NCBI GenBank assembly: GCA_001875255.1
Contig: MJAN01000002.1
Span: 372,001-436,000 of the forward strand
Direction of reading: 5' to 3'
Length of the DNA: 64,000 nucleotides
Source: Candidatus Sabulitectum silens
GTDB lineage: Bacteria; Fermentibacterota; Fermentibacteria; Fermentibacterales; JCC-6
A program made the translations under genes and the position numbers. This document shows positions 28,757 to 39,095 of the stretch, piece by piece. The first letter of the stretch is position 1. Each line of letters opens with the position of its first letter. The notes under the pieces are model-generated. The model ran no database searches. It was not told the origin of the DNA and worked only from the letters and a program-made list of their open reading frames with translations.

Positions 28757-29392
28757 CTACCGATGCTGACTGTCCGGGACGAAATAGATCCCGCTCCTGA
28801 GCTTCCAGCTGTCCAGCCTGTCAACGGACCGCACATAGTATGAAGGAAAGTCCTGCCGCCTGAGAAAATACCGTCCCCCCTCCAGCCTTACCCCCCAGCG
28901 GTCCCCCAGGGAAACATCGGCTCCCGCGAGGATCCCAAGGGAGAAGTGAAGGGCGGTGGCATGGGTTCCCTCAACGGCGGGATAGCCCGCAGTGGAATTG
29001 ACCCATTCCATGCGCTGGCTGTAAAGGCCAGGAACCAGTTTCAGGTAGGGGCTGAAATGGCTCATGTTGAGCCCGGCGGAAAGGAATGCTCCACCTCCGT
29101 ACTCTGAAACGTCCCTGGTCTTGAGGTGACCATCGTCGATCTGCTCCCATGACAGCTGGGAAAAGCTCATTACATCAAGTTCAACCCCGGCGTCCAGACA
29201 GGGTCCCACCGGAAGGGTCCACTGAAGCACTCCGGAAAAGGATGATCTCCCCTCCTCGAAGTCAATTCGGTTATTGGGTATTGAGAGCTGTTCAAGGGAC
29301 CAGTCCGAGAAAGACAGCTGCCCGAGGATCGCCAGGTCAGAACCGGCTGCCATGGAAACAAAGGCCAAGCCTGCAAGAAGAAAAGACTTCAT
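28757..29392 (-). CDS. Predicted outer-membrane beta-barrel protein
   Basis: 211 aa from the ATG at 29392. Signal peptide MKSFLLAGLAFVSMAAG. Alternating amphipathic strands (SSFSGVLQWTLPVG, LDAGVELDVMSFSQLSW, GGGAFLSAGLNMSHFSPYLKL, WGVRLEGGRYFLRR) suggest an eight-stranded barrel. It ends SGIYFVPDSQHR, lacking a terminal Phe. No close family is recognised. Confidence 0.6.
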   Translation of the reverse strand: MKSFLLAGLAFVSMAAGSDLAILGQLSFSDWSLEQLSIPNNRIDFEEGRSSFSGVLQWTLPVGPCLDAGVELDVMSFSQLSWEQIDDGHLKTRDVSEYGGGAFLSAGLNMSHFSPYLKLVPGLYSQRMEWVNSTAGYPAVEGTHATALHFSLGILAGADVSLGDRWGVRLEGGRYFLRRQDFPSYYVRSVDRLDSWKLRSGIYFVPDSQHR

Positions 29393-29570
29393 CAATGATC
29401 ACCCCCGAGTATTCGCTGTTTAACTCTGTAACTGCATACTACCGGGGAGGAATATACCGGTCAAGCGGGGTTTTTCCCGGTAGCCGCCCCTTACAAGGAG
29501 TTCGGCGACTTCCTGAAGAACGGCCCGGGTATCCTGCTCCTTATCATCCTGGAAACAGCCGAGAATCCGG

Positions 29571-29747
29571 CTATCTCCCCTTACGATTAAGGATGAGAAT
29601 GGTAAGGAACATGGAGACAACGGCTCCTCCTGCGAGGATATTCTGTATCTCTTCGTATGCTCCTGTGTCCCTAAGCCTCAGTGAACAGCCGATTATCACG
29701 GCTCCCCATACCAGGGCATTGAGTATGGGAAACATTGCTCTTTTCAT
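29571..29747 (-). CDS. Small two-helix membrane protein (58 aa)
   Basis: The ATG at 29747 follows AGAGGTGATAAT. The peptide starts MKRAMFPILNALVWGAVIIG and ends in a second helix (ILAGGAVVSMFLTILIL) capped by NRKGR. Two hydrophobic segments are joined by a short charged loop (LRLRDTGAYEEI). This is the usual form of small membrane proteins of unknown function. It lies between an outer-membrane protein gene and a lipoprotein gene on the same strand. Confidence 0.6.
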   Translation of the reverse strand: MKRAMFPILNALVWGAVIIGCSLRLRDTGAYEEIQNILAGGAVVSMFLTILILNRKGR

Positions 29748-29864
29748 ATTATCACCTCTTCCCCTGAATGGATGGGTTACCTGATGAACAGTTCAACGGC
29801 CTTTCTCCAAGACCGATACCTTTTCTGCGTTTTGCCGGCTTCAGCGGCCTGTCATGGAGCTGGT

Positions 29865-30926
29865 TCAGTTGATCTCCCCGGCGAAGCCCACATCCCAGAG
29901 CCCTGGAACTGATCCGTCATCCTGCCTGGTCCATGTGTTTCCGCCGTCGGCGGTATGGAGAATGACACCGCTGGGCAGACCCGATGAGGAACTCCCCACT
30001 ACCCAGGCCCTGTTCCCGTTTACAGCGGATATCCGCAGGAGGAAGTGTCCCGTGGCGGCCTGGGGGATCTGCTGCTCATCCCAGGTGTCACCTCCGTCGT
30101 CGGTTCTCCAGATGCTGTCGTAGTCCAGAACGATCCAGGCGGAAAGGGGAGACAGAAGGGTAATGCCGTTTGCGTCGGAAAGGGCACCCTGGAGCGAATC
30201 GGGCACCGCCAGCTCCCATTCTATGCCGCCGTCTGAGCTTTTCACCACTGTCATGGCGTGACCCACCGCCCAGATGTTGTTCTGATCGAAGGGCGTGATG
30301 CTTATCATGGTGTAGTCCTGCACCAGGGAATCTCCGTGGGAGGTCCAGAGAATGCCTCCATCGCTGGAATGCATCATTTCACCGTTATTCTCCGTGCCCC
30401 CGGCAACCCAGATGTTCAACTGGGAAAGCCCGTTGACGCCCTGCCAGTTAACCCCCTGATGCCCCTGGGGCGCAATGCTTGACCAGTTTGCTCCGCCGTC
30501 GATGGTCCTGTAGATGGAATTGCTCTCACCGGATATCAGCGCAACATCGGCGCTGAAGGCCTTTACGCAGAGCACCGGTTCCGGTATCTGGGACTCGTTG
30601 CCCATTCTCAGCCAGGTCTCCCCGCCGTCGGTGGTCTTCAGAACCACCCCGAATCCGTCGCTTAGTCCCCCGGCCACCCAGACCGTGGAGGTGTCAACCA
30701 CTGAAACCGATGAGAGCGCCGCTCCGGGTATCACCAGATCCGTTCCCTGGGCCGCCCATTCCAGCCCGTCGGTGGTGTGAAGGATAGTTGGCGCTTCCCC
30801 GTCGTTGTTCCCGACCACCCAGCCGTGAAGACCGGGGTCCGGGGAAGGACCTGAGGGGCCGTCGCCGCAGCCCAGGGCAACCAGCGCGATGAACGCCGCC
30901 GGGGGAAGAAATGCTTTTACTGACAT
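29865..30926 (-). CDS. Lipoprotein with BNR/photosystem-II-assembly-like beta-propeller
   Basis: 353 aa from the ATG at 30926, preceded by GAGGAGGGG. MSVKAFLPPAAFIALVALGC ends in a lipobox cysteine. Repeats of the type TTDGGETWLRMG, TIDGGANWSSIA, SSDGGILWTSHG, SSDGGIEWELAV, TDDGGDTWDEQQI and TADGGNTWTRQ show a propeller of the BNR/YCF48 kind (SxDGGxTW Asp-boxes). It is probably surface- or periplasm-facing. The start lies 23 bases after the stop of the next BNR gene, so the two are co-transcribed. Confidence 0.85.
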   Translation of the reverse strand: MSVKAFLPPAAFIALVALGCGDGPSGPSPDPGLHGWVVGNNDGEAPTILHTTDGLEWAAQGTDLVIPGAALSSVSVVDTSTVWVAGGLSDGFGVVLKTTDGGETWLRMGNESQIPEPVLCVKAFSADVALISGESNSIYRTIDGGANWSSIAPQGHQGVNWQGVNGLSQLNIWVAGGTENNGEMMHSSDGGILWTSHGDSLVQDYTMISITPFDQNNIWAVGHAMTVVKSSDGGIEWELAVPDSLQGALSDANGITLLSPLSAWIVLDYDSIWRTDDGGDTWDEQQIPQAATGHFLLRISAVNGNRAWVVGSSSSGLPSGVILHTADGGNTWTRQDDGSVPGLWDVGFAGEIN

Positions 30927-30948
30927 GAACCCCTCCTCACATGTCTGG

Positions 30949-33066
30949 CTATCTGATAACAACGAACCGGGCATGGGTATCAAAACCTCCAAGGCCGGTG
31001 AAGTATACCCCGGGGGGAAGGCCGGGAACCACCACCTCCACCGTTTCTGAGGATGGTGTAAGGGAAACTGTGTGAACAACCCTTCCGGAAACATCGAAGA
31101 CCCTCAGGGAAGTGAAGCTGTTTCGGGGCGGGACAACCAGGGTTGCCGCGCCTGAAACCGGTGTTTCGAGAACTTTTACACCGGGATGGATGACAGGAGA
31201 GGAAACAGGGGATGAAGTTCCGCTCACCAGTGGAGTCCTGAAGGTGCCGAAGCCGTCGGTTCCGGCATAGACCCAGAGACCGGGGCCGGCGTTCTCAAGG
31301 GAGAGTATGTCGATGTCGTCCCTGTGGAAGTATCCAATGTCCTCCCAGGTGTCCCCCCAGTCATCGGAAACATAGACATGGGAATCGTCGCATCCGGCGA
31401 ATATCTGATCACCGCACAGGAGCAGGGCGTTTGCGGAGCAGTCCTGAACCTTGATGTACCCTCCGCCGGGATCATCTCTATAGATCCCCGCCGTTGTGGC
31501 GTAGAGAACAGGTCCGTAGGGATTGAAGAGGATGTCGTTCACCATGCCTTCGCTGAGTATATGGGGCGAAAGCTCCCAGGTGTAGCCGCCATCGCTGGAA
31601 TGATAGAAGCTGCTTCCGGAACCGCTGGACCAGCCGCCGGCGATGATGTGAAAGGGATCCGACCCGTCCTGGGCGAAACAGCTGAACTGGACATTTTCCG
31701 AAAGATCCAGGACATTGAACCAGCTCCCACCATTGCTGGTGGACATTCGAATCACCCCACCGGACCATGACCCGCCCCACAGGACCATTCCAGGGGAGTA
31801 TTCGCTTACCAGGAGCCCGCATTCACCAACGTTAAGAAGATCTCCGACACTTTCCCAGACGGCGCCGCCGTCGGTGCTCATGTAGAGCTGGTTGCATCAA
31901 CCGTACTCCCCCGCGGCGAAGATAAGGTCGGAGCTGGTATCGCTACGGTCGAGCTCCATCACATCATCGTTGAGGTAAAGGGTCCCCGCCTGGTACCACT
32001 GGTAAGGGGATTCGGTGAGGAAGTACTTGCCGGTGCACAGGGGAAAACCGGTGAGGGGATCGCCCTTGAGGCCCCCTATGCAGCCGCCTGGTATGCCGTT
32101 GTTGCCCGGTTCCCAGGACCCCGATGGGGATGGGGCGGAGTAATGACCGCTGATTGTTGCAAGGTGCACCCCGTAGCCTGTGACGCAGAACTCCCTGGAC
32201 GACCCGGGAGTGGTGCTGCTCTGGGTCCAGCTCTGTCCCCAGTCGGAGGAGGTGTAGAGCGCGGAAGCGGTGATCGCACAGGCGCTTCCGTAATTATCCG
32301 TGAAACGGAGGGCCTGGATGTCCGCAGGCAGGGAGGCCATGCTCCATGAGGACCCGCCATTGGCGGTGCGGTAGATATCGTTGTTGGCAAACACTAGGAG
32401 GGTGTCGGAGGAGGAAACACTGAGACCCACCTTGCTGTAGCTGCCCACCGGGATTGTGGAGGGGGTTATCTCCGTCCAGTTCCAGCCGCCGTCATCGCTG
32501 CGGTACACAGCCAGGTAATCGGCATCGGTGGAAGTCGCCCGACCTGCCAGGTAGACCACCTGGGGATCGGCCTGGCTGAACTCCACAGACATCCCTTCCA
32601 CAGGAGGGGATGTTTCCATCGGTGACCAGTCATGACCGTGGTTGTTCGAATAGATAAGGCTGTTGGCCACCCCTGAAACCGCCCCCAGCTTGAAACTGCT
32701 CCGGGAGGGCTGGGATGCCACGGACCTGAGCACCGCGTCCTGAACGGTGAAATACTCCGACCATGGATCACCGGGGCCTGTATGGATGTACAGGCAGGAG
32801 ACCCCGCCCACATACACATTACCGTTCTCATCGGTATCCATGGAGTAGCAGCCGCCGGCGGAGACCAGTCCGCCGAACCAGGTGCTCCCTCCGTTGGTGG
32901 AGAAGAAGACCTCGTCGGGCCCGGGATACTTTACCTGCGCGTACAGGTAGTCGGTGCCGGGAACGGCGCAGATATCCCCCATATCGGAAATGAACGGCCC
33001 CGCCGCCTCCCAGGAATCAACGCCCTGAAAGGACAGGACCGCTGCGGACACAAGTGCGGCCAACAT
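30949..33066 (-). CDS. Secreted BNR-repeat protein with type IX-like sorting domain and in-frame UGA
   Basis: 705 residues if UGA (31899-31897) is read through. The ATG at 33066 follows GGAGG; MLAALVSAAVLSFQG is the signal peptide. Asp-box repeats run along the whole length (FFSTNGGSTWFGG, SDDGGWNWTEI, TANGGSSWSMA, STDGGAVWESVG). The UGA interrupts one repeat in the context GEYG-UGA-CNQLYMSTDGG with no frame change. The C-terminus (SLRVFDVSGRVVHTVSL, LPPGVYFTGL) is a Por-type CTD. A GC-rich hairpin begins 24 bases after the UGA. Trp by readthrough, Sec, a nonsense mutation or sequence error are all possible; evidence for Sec is weaker here than in the paralogous pair. Confidence 0.75.
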
Positions 33067-33235
33067 CTGAAACCTCCATATGAAAGCCTGATAAGATTAT
33101 AGGGGGTAGCCAAGTTACGGTCAACGAGCCATGAGGAACTCCGCAGCCATTCTTAGCTTACCCGGATCTTTGTGGCTGTGTGCCGAGGGAAGCTGCGCTC
33201 ATATTCCCGGGGAACATCAAGAAAGGGGGATCAGC

Positions 33236-33779
33236 ATGAGGGTTCTCGTGGCGTACTATTCGCATGCGGGGAGCAACCGCTACCTGGCAGAAAGGACCGC
33301 CGGGGCATTGGAAGCCGACATTGAAGAGATCAGGCCCGTAATCGGTCTTTACCCGCTGATTCTGCCGGGCACCTGGCTGGGGATCGGAACGGGCTTAAAA
33401 AAGCCCAGGCACGATCTGAATGAGTACCACAGGGTGGTGATAATAGCGCCTCTCTACCTGGGGAAGTTCGCCCTTCCCGCCCAGATACTCATTCGCAGAT
33501 ACTCAGACCGGATGAATGAGATCATCTGCGCCACCTGCTGTGGAAGCACACAGGAGAAGAGGAACGAGAAGTTCGGCTACCAGGGCGCCTTCAGGCACAT
33601 CAGAAAGCTTGCCCGGGAAAGATCGTTCACTGCGAGGCCTTTCCATAGCACTGGTGATTCCTGAGGAGAAGCGGGATGACTCTGAAGCCTTCATGAACAC
33701 GAGGCTCACCGATGACAATTTCAAGGGGGAGATCCTTGAGAAGTTCAAGGGCTTCATTGCAGAGGTTCGAAAGAGTTGA
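33236..33779 (+). CDS. Flavodoxin-like protein, frameshifted near the C-terminus
   Basis: About 180 aa. The ATG at 33236 follows AAGGGGG. VLVAYYSHAGSNRYLAERTA is the phosphate-binding loop of flavodoxins (SxxGNT-like), and HRVVIIAPLYLGKFALPAQ is the family's second FMN-contact region. Related proteins are long-chain flavodoxins and NAD(P)H-quinone oxidoreductases. The frame shifts near 33640 and then continues FPIALVIPEEKRDDSEAF to 33779. Cytosolic; electron-transfer partner unknown. Confidence 0.75.
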
Positions 33780-33854
33780 GGCAAAAACAGCAGCACCAGA
33801 TATCCGGGGATACCCGTATTGCCCGATGGTTATTCCGCCCTGTGAACCGGGCTT

Positions 33855-34852
33855 TCACCCGGCGTATATCACGCAGAACTCCAGTGTAGTGTCCGCCACC
33901 GGGAGGCCGTCTATTCCCGCCCCCTCTATTACCACGCCGGTTGGAGTGGGAGACACCCGGGCAAAGGCTGACCAGGCCACCCCGCATCCCAGCCAGCCCC
34001 GGCGAAGCCTTCAAGGGCGGGGTTTCTGAAGATAAGGTCCGAAAGCCCGAAATCCTCGATGGCCTTCGTGTTAGCCGGATCGTCCTCAGGGTAGAACTGG
34101 GATACGGCGATGAAGGAGCCGGAGACCACCCGCCGCAGCTCGCCCAGAATATCACCGGGTTTCATGATGTTCGGCAGCCCGTGATATGTGGTCAGTGTGT
34201 TCACCGCGCCGTTCCTGAAGGGTGTTCGTCTGGCATCGAAGGCCAGCAGGGAAACAAGGTGGTCCAGACCCTGGTGGATGAACCTTCTGCGGTCGGACCG
34301 GAGCACACGGGGGCTGAAATCCGTTGCCACCACCGGCCGGCGAAGCTCTTTTGCCATCTTCTCCACAAGGAAGCCCCGTCCCGAGGCCAGGTCAACTATG
34401 GGCCCCTCGGTGCGGGAAATGAGCTCCAGGGCGAAGTCGGTCTGCCGACGGGAGCATTGAAGGTAATCCGCTGTGTATATGCCTGACCGGGCCGCCTCGG
34501 ATGCCGCCTTCGCCCCTTGGATATCTCCCCGCTCGGAAAGGATCAGTGAACGGAAGAACTGGTCCGCCGGGGCGAGGTCATCAAGGGGAACGTCCAGGAG
34601 ACTTTTCTCGGTTTCAGGGTGGCTGCGCAGATACCCCGCAAGGCCGCTCTCAACCTGCTGCCAGAGGTCTTCCCTGGCAAGGTCAGGTGTAAGGAAGGAA
34701 CCAATACCATCTCGAAGGGGGTAAACGGCGGAACACTCCAGGCAGACAGCCTCCCCGGTCTCCAGATGATCTTCACTCTTTTCGGTGATGCTCCACTCAA
34801 GCTCCCCGTGACAGTCGGGGCACTGGAGCATGTCCATCAGCCAGCAATGCAT
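33855..34852 (-). CDS. SAM-dependent methyltransferase with Trm112-like zinc domain, frameshifted
   Basis: About 332 aa. GGAGG lies five bases before the ATG at 34852. The first ~55 residues (LQCPDCHGELEWSI, EAVCLECSAVYPLRDG) form a Trm112-like zinc ribbon. The methyltransferase core has IVDLASGRGFLVEKMAKEL (motif I) and VVATDFSPRVL. The frame changes near 33970 and then reads TGVVIEGAGIDGLP to the stop at 33855. The substrate is unknown; related proteins modify small molecules or RNA. Confidence 0.72.
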
Positions 34853-34936
34853 TCGAACCTCCATGGTAAAATGTTCATTTCCATAAGGTCAACAATATCC
34901 ACATGGGACGCAGCATCGCCAGCCGAGACATCTTCC

Positions 34937-35875
34937 CTATGCACCCACCAGCCAGAAGACCCCGATGAGGGTTGCGGCGCTGAGGATGGTTGCCGTAAGA
35001 AGCAGGGCTGATGCAAGGGAGGCGTCTCCGCCGTACCTTCGAAGATAGACCACACCGAGAACCGCCGGGGGCATGGCTGCCAGCACCACAACTATGTCGT
35101 GCCACATGTCAGGAAAACCCAGGGCATTCCCAGCAGCTGATGCCGCCAAAGGCTTCAGTATGAGCTTGACGATCACCACAACTGCCAGGGGTAGGGCAAT
35201 GGTCTTCACGGCGGGCCGCCGGAACATCAGACCCACGGAGATGATCGCCAGGGGAGTGAGGGCTCCTGCGAGGACGGACCCGAGATGAAAGAGCGGGGCC
35301 AGGAAGCTGTCCTTCCCCGGCAGGTTCAGTGTCCCCCAGAGGATCCCGGCGATAAGGGCGAAGAATACAGGTGAGCGGAAAAAGCCCAGAGAGGAGGCAA
35401 GCCCGCTCTTTTACCGCTGAAGTAAGCCGCCAGCATCGGACCAAGGATGAAGATCGGATAGCCCACCCCTATCTCGGAGATGAGCACGGCCTCGCCCAGG
35501 GCAGCCTGATTCCCCGGATACATCTGAGTTATTATGGAGTAGCCAGGAAGGTGGAAGATCCGAAAGCCGCACATAACACAACGGCACCCTGCTTTTGAAG
35601 ATCGAAACGCAAAAGCTGGTAACCCCCCAGGCAAGAAGGACACACGATATCTCGAGGCCGAGCATGAGCGCCGAGGGTTCCAGTTCCTTTACGGTAACCC
35701 TCAATCCGGCCAGCCCTGTGAAGACCATTGCCGGGAGACATACATCGGTGACCAGCCTGGCCAGTGTAAGGGAGTTCTCCTCTTTGAGAACGGTCCTTCT
35801 CTTCAGCAGCACGGCAATGACATAGATCAGGCAGATAACGATTATTGCGTTCAGGAGCTGATGCAATGCGCCCAT
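34937..35875 (-). CDS. Auxin-efflux-carrier (AEC) family permease, frameshifted
   Basis: About 312 aa over three frames; the ATG at 35875 follows GGGGATGGAG. Around ten membrane helices are seen: LLNAIIVICLIYVIAVLL, LMLGLEISCVLLAWGVTSF, VLISEIGVGYPIFILGPMLA, TPLAIISVGLMF, IALPLAVVVIVKLILKPL and TATILSAATLIGVFWLV. The motifs LVTDVCLPAMVFTGL and GFPDMWHDIVVVLAAMP are typical of AEC transporters, which export organic acids, malonate-like compounds or auxin. Frame breaks near 35575 and 35405 look like sequence errors. Confidence 0.8.
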
Positions 35876-36150
35876 GGTTCTCCATCCCCTTTCAATTCAG
35901 TTCAGCAATAATAGCAGCGAGGACAGAGAAGGGGTACTGTAAGGATCTCAGTGACTCACCCCGTCCTTCCCGGGAAAGGTCAGGGGTGTTGCAGATACCT
36001 CTCCGGCAACTGAGTGACGCAGCATTGATTCATCCCTTTGATCGCCACATTATTTGCCTCTTTTCAGGGGAATTCAATATTATTCAGACGTAATGGTTTT
36101 TTGGTGTTCCCATTATCCTGTTCGCTAAGGCGTTCATGTCTGGAGGCATT

Positions 36151-38250
36151 ATGGGCTGGTTGCTGGTACTGACTGCTGTGGCCGGGGGGTTTGAATATCC
36201 TCCCGCTCCCCCGGGAGATGTGGTGGACGAATACTTCGGAACCCCGGTGGCGGACCCCTACAGGTGGCTTGAAGATGTTGATTCAGAGGCCACACTGGAA
36301 TGGGTGGAGGCTCAGGGGGAACTCTGGGATTCCTACATCGGCTCGGTGCCGGTTCTGGAAAACATCCGGGGAAGGCTGGAGGAGATCTACGACTACTACT
36401 ACATTTCAATGCCATACAGGAGGGGCGACCGGTACTTCTTCAGGGTCAACGAGGGGCTGCAGGACCACTCGGTGTTCTGCACCGCCGAGAGCATAGGCGG
36501 GGAGATAACGGTGCTGATAGACCCGAACACCTTCTCCGATGACAGGCGGTCCTATACTGGCTCGATCATCAACGATGACGGCACCCTGATGGCCTGGCTC
36601 ACAAGCACCGCCGGGTCGGACTGGCAGACGGTCCACTTCACCGACCTGGAGACCGGCGAGGCCCTTGAGGACACACTGTACTGGCTGAAGGGCGGAGTGT
36701 CCTGGAACGCCGATGATTCCGGTGTTTACTACACCCTGTACGACCTCCCGGAGGAGGGAGAGGAATACACCCAGGAGAACAGGAACCAGAAGCTGCTCTT
36801 CCACAGGCTGGGCACCCCCCAGGAGACAGACAGCCTGGTCTACCAGAGGCCGGACAGGCCGGACTGGATGTTGTATGCAGGAATGTCCCAGGACAAAAGG
36901 TACCTCAGCCTTTATGTCAACGACACGAACATAGCCGCTGCCAACGGTGTTTTCTACATCGATCTGGAGTCCGAAGACCGTCAGATGGTGGAGCTGCTGG
37001 GTGACTTCGACGCCGCCTACTACATACTCGAGGTTTTGGACGGGATCTTCTACATAATGACCGATCTCGACGCCCCCAGGTTCAGGGTGGTGGCTATTGA
37101 CCCTGCCTCCCCCCAGCGGGAGAACTGGGTTGAGATCATCCCCGAATCGGACATGATCCTGGACCGGGTCTCAATACTCAACGACGGTGAGACCCTTCTG
37201 GCCAAGTACCAGTGGGAAGGCTACGACACCGTGCTTCGCTACGACCGTCAGGGTAATTACCTGGCGAGGTGGAACTGCCGGGCAGGGGCTCCGCCTGGGG
37301 CTTCGGCGGCATGCTGTCCGACACCGAGACCTTCTACACTTTCTCTTCGTTCCTTAACCCCGGCGCGGTGTACAGGTACGATGTGGCTGCGGACGAGACC
37401 ACCCTTCTGTGGGAGCCGGAGGTGAACGCGGACCTTCCCTGTTCACCGAGACCATGGTGTACTACGAGAGCTTTGACGGAACCAGGATTCCCATGTTCCT
37501 GGTGTATCCCAGTCACATTGAGATGGACGGTTCCAACCCGGTGATTCTCCGTGGATATGGAGGCTTCGGCGCCTCCATGGGCCCCTTTTTCCAACGTAGC
37601 CTCATACCCTGGCTGGAGAGGGGCGGAGTCTACGCCGTCCCATGCATAAGGGGAGGTGGCGAATACGGAACCCGGTGGCACACCGCAGGTATTCAGGAGA
37701 ACCGCCCCACCGTGTTCAGGGACTTCATAGCCGCGGCGGAGTTCCTTATAGACTCCGGTTACTCCTCCCCTGAGAAGATAGCCATTTCAGGCGCTTCCAA
37801 CGGGGGCACCCTTGTTGCCGCGGTACTGAACATGAGGCCGGACCTCTTCGGCGCCGCCGACCCCGCCATGGGGGTAATGGACCTCATGCGCTTCCACCTG
37901 TTCACCATCGGCTGGGCCTGGAAGTCGGAGTACGGCGACCCGGATGATCCTGAGGATGTGGAGTTCCTGCTGGGCTACTCCCCCTACCACAACATCCGCG
38001 GGGGGTGGAGTATCCCCCGGTGCTGATAACCACCGCGGACCACGACGACAGGGTGGTCCCGGGGCACAGCTTCAAGTACGGCGCGAGGCTTCAGGCCGCC
38101 CAGGCCGGAAACGCCCCGATACTGATGCGGATAACGCCGGCTGCGGGCCACGGGGGATCCGTTGGCCTGAATGAAGGCCTGGACCGCATAGCGGAGAAGT
38201 ACGCCTTCTTCTGGCGGGAGCTGGGAATGGACCGTTACCCCATGCCCTGA
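36151..38250 (+). CDS. Secreted prolyl oligopeptidase (S9A), frameshifted
   Basis: About 700 aa. GGAGG lies six bases before the ATG at 36151, which gives a short signal peptide (MGWLLVLTAVAGG). The N-terminal signature YPPAPPGDVVDEYFGTPVAD and YRWLEDVDS is diagnostic of S9A enzymes. A seven-bladed propeller follows, then the alpha/beta-hydrolase domain with GGYGGFGASMGPF-like oxyanion region, nucleophile ISGASNGGTL, Asp in TTADHDDRVVP and His in AGHGGSVG. It cleaves short peptides after proline. Frame breaks near 37285, 37430 and 38005 are probably sequencing errors. Confidence 0.85.
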
Positions 38251-38303
38251 ACAGTGTACGATGGCAGTGTACCACCTATCTGCGGCAGCAGTCCAGCGGG
38301 TTA

Positions 38304-38813
38304 TCAGTCCAGTCTCTTCAGAGATGCCTCTATGAAGGCGGGAAGGTCCGAGGGCTGCCTGCTGCTCACCAGATTTCCGTCCTCCACCACCTCGGCGTCA
38401 CGGTAACTGGCACCGGCGTTCCTGAGGTCCTGGGCGATGGAGCGCCAACCGGTGATCTGCCTTCCCCTGAGGACATCGGCGGTTATCAGCAGCTGGCCCC
38501 CGTGGCAGATGGCGAAAACAGGTTTAGAGGCCTCCATGAATTCCCTGACGAACCGTACCGGCCCTTCGTGGGACCTTAGCCTGTCCGGGGAGTAGCCGCC
38601 GGGAATAAGGAGGGCATCGAAATCATTCACCCCGGCGTCATCAACCTTCCTGTCTATCAGGACACTGGTGTTCTCCTTCTTTCCCCTTACTTCACTTCCC
38701 TCTTTCATCCCCAGGTTCACCACCTCGTGGCCGGCTTCTTTGAAGGCGTCCACTGGAGCGCTGTATTCGCTGTCCTCGAACATATCGTCTACCAGTACCG
38801 CTATCCTGGCCAT
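38304..38813 (-). CDS. DJ-1/PfpI family protein
   Basis: 169 aa. IAVLVDDMFEDSEYSAPVDA starts the flavodoxin-like fold. The nucleophile elbow is AICHGGQLL with Cys near residue 104 followed by His; DALLIPGGYSPD precedes it and WRSIAQDL and LVSSRQPSDLPAF follow, as in the PfpI/YhbO group. Members act as proteases, deglycases or stress proteins, and the exact activity is debated. Cytosolic, single gene. Confidence 0.88.
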   Translation of the reverse strand: MARIAVLVDDMFEDSEYSAPVDAFKEAGHEVVNLGMKEGSEVRGKKENTSVLIDRKVDDAGVNDFDALLIPGGYSPDRLRSHEGPVRFVREFMEASKPVFAICHGGQLLITADVLRGRQITGWRSIAQDLRNAGASYRDAEVVEDGNLVSSRQPSDLPAFIEASLKRLD

Positions 38814-39095
38814 TGCTTACTCTCCTTTCTTCAGCTATTGCTCCTCTGCCGGAGCTTTCTCACCAATCATGCCTGTCCCTCCCGGGATGGTTCGTCCGGT
38901 GGTGAATGCGGAGGCATCCCGTCTTCCTGTTTTCTTGATAGGGTAAAAGGCTATACATGTCAACGATGGCGGTTTCTTCCGTGATGCCCGGGGGTTCCCG
39001 GCATGCCTTGAGTAATTTCACTTTATGATGGCTCTTCAGGTGGAACATATATTCCCCCGTGTGACTATTCAACAGAAAAACTGCAGGAGGAAGTC

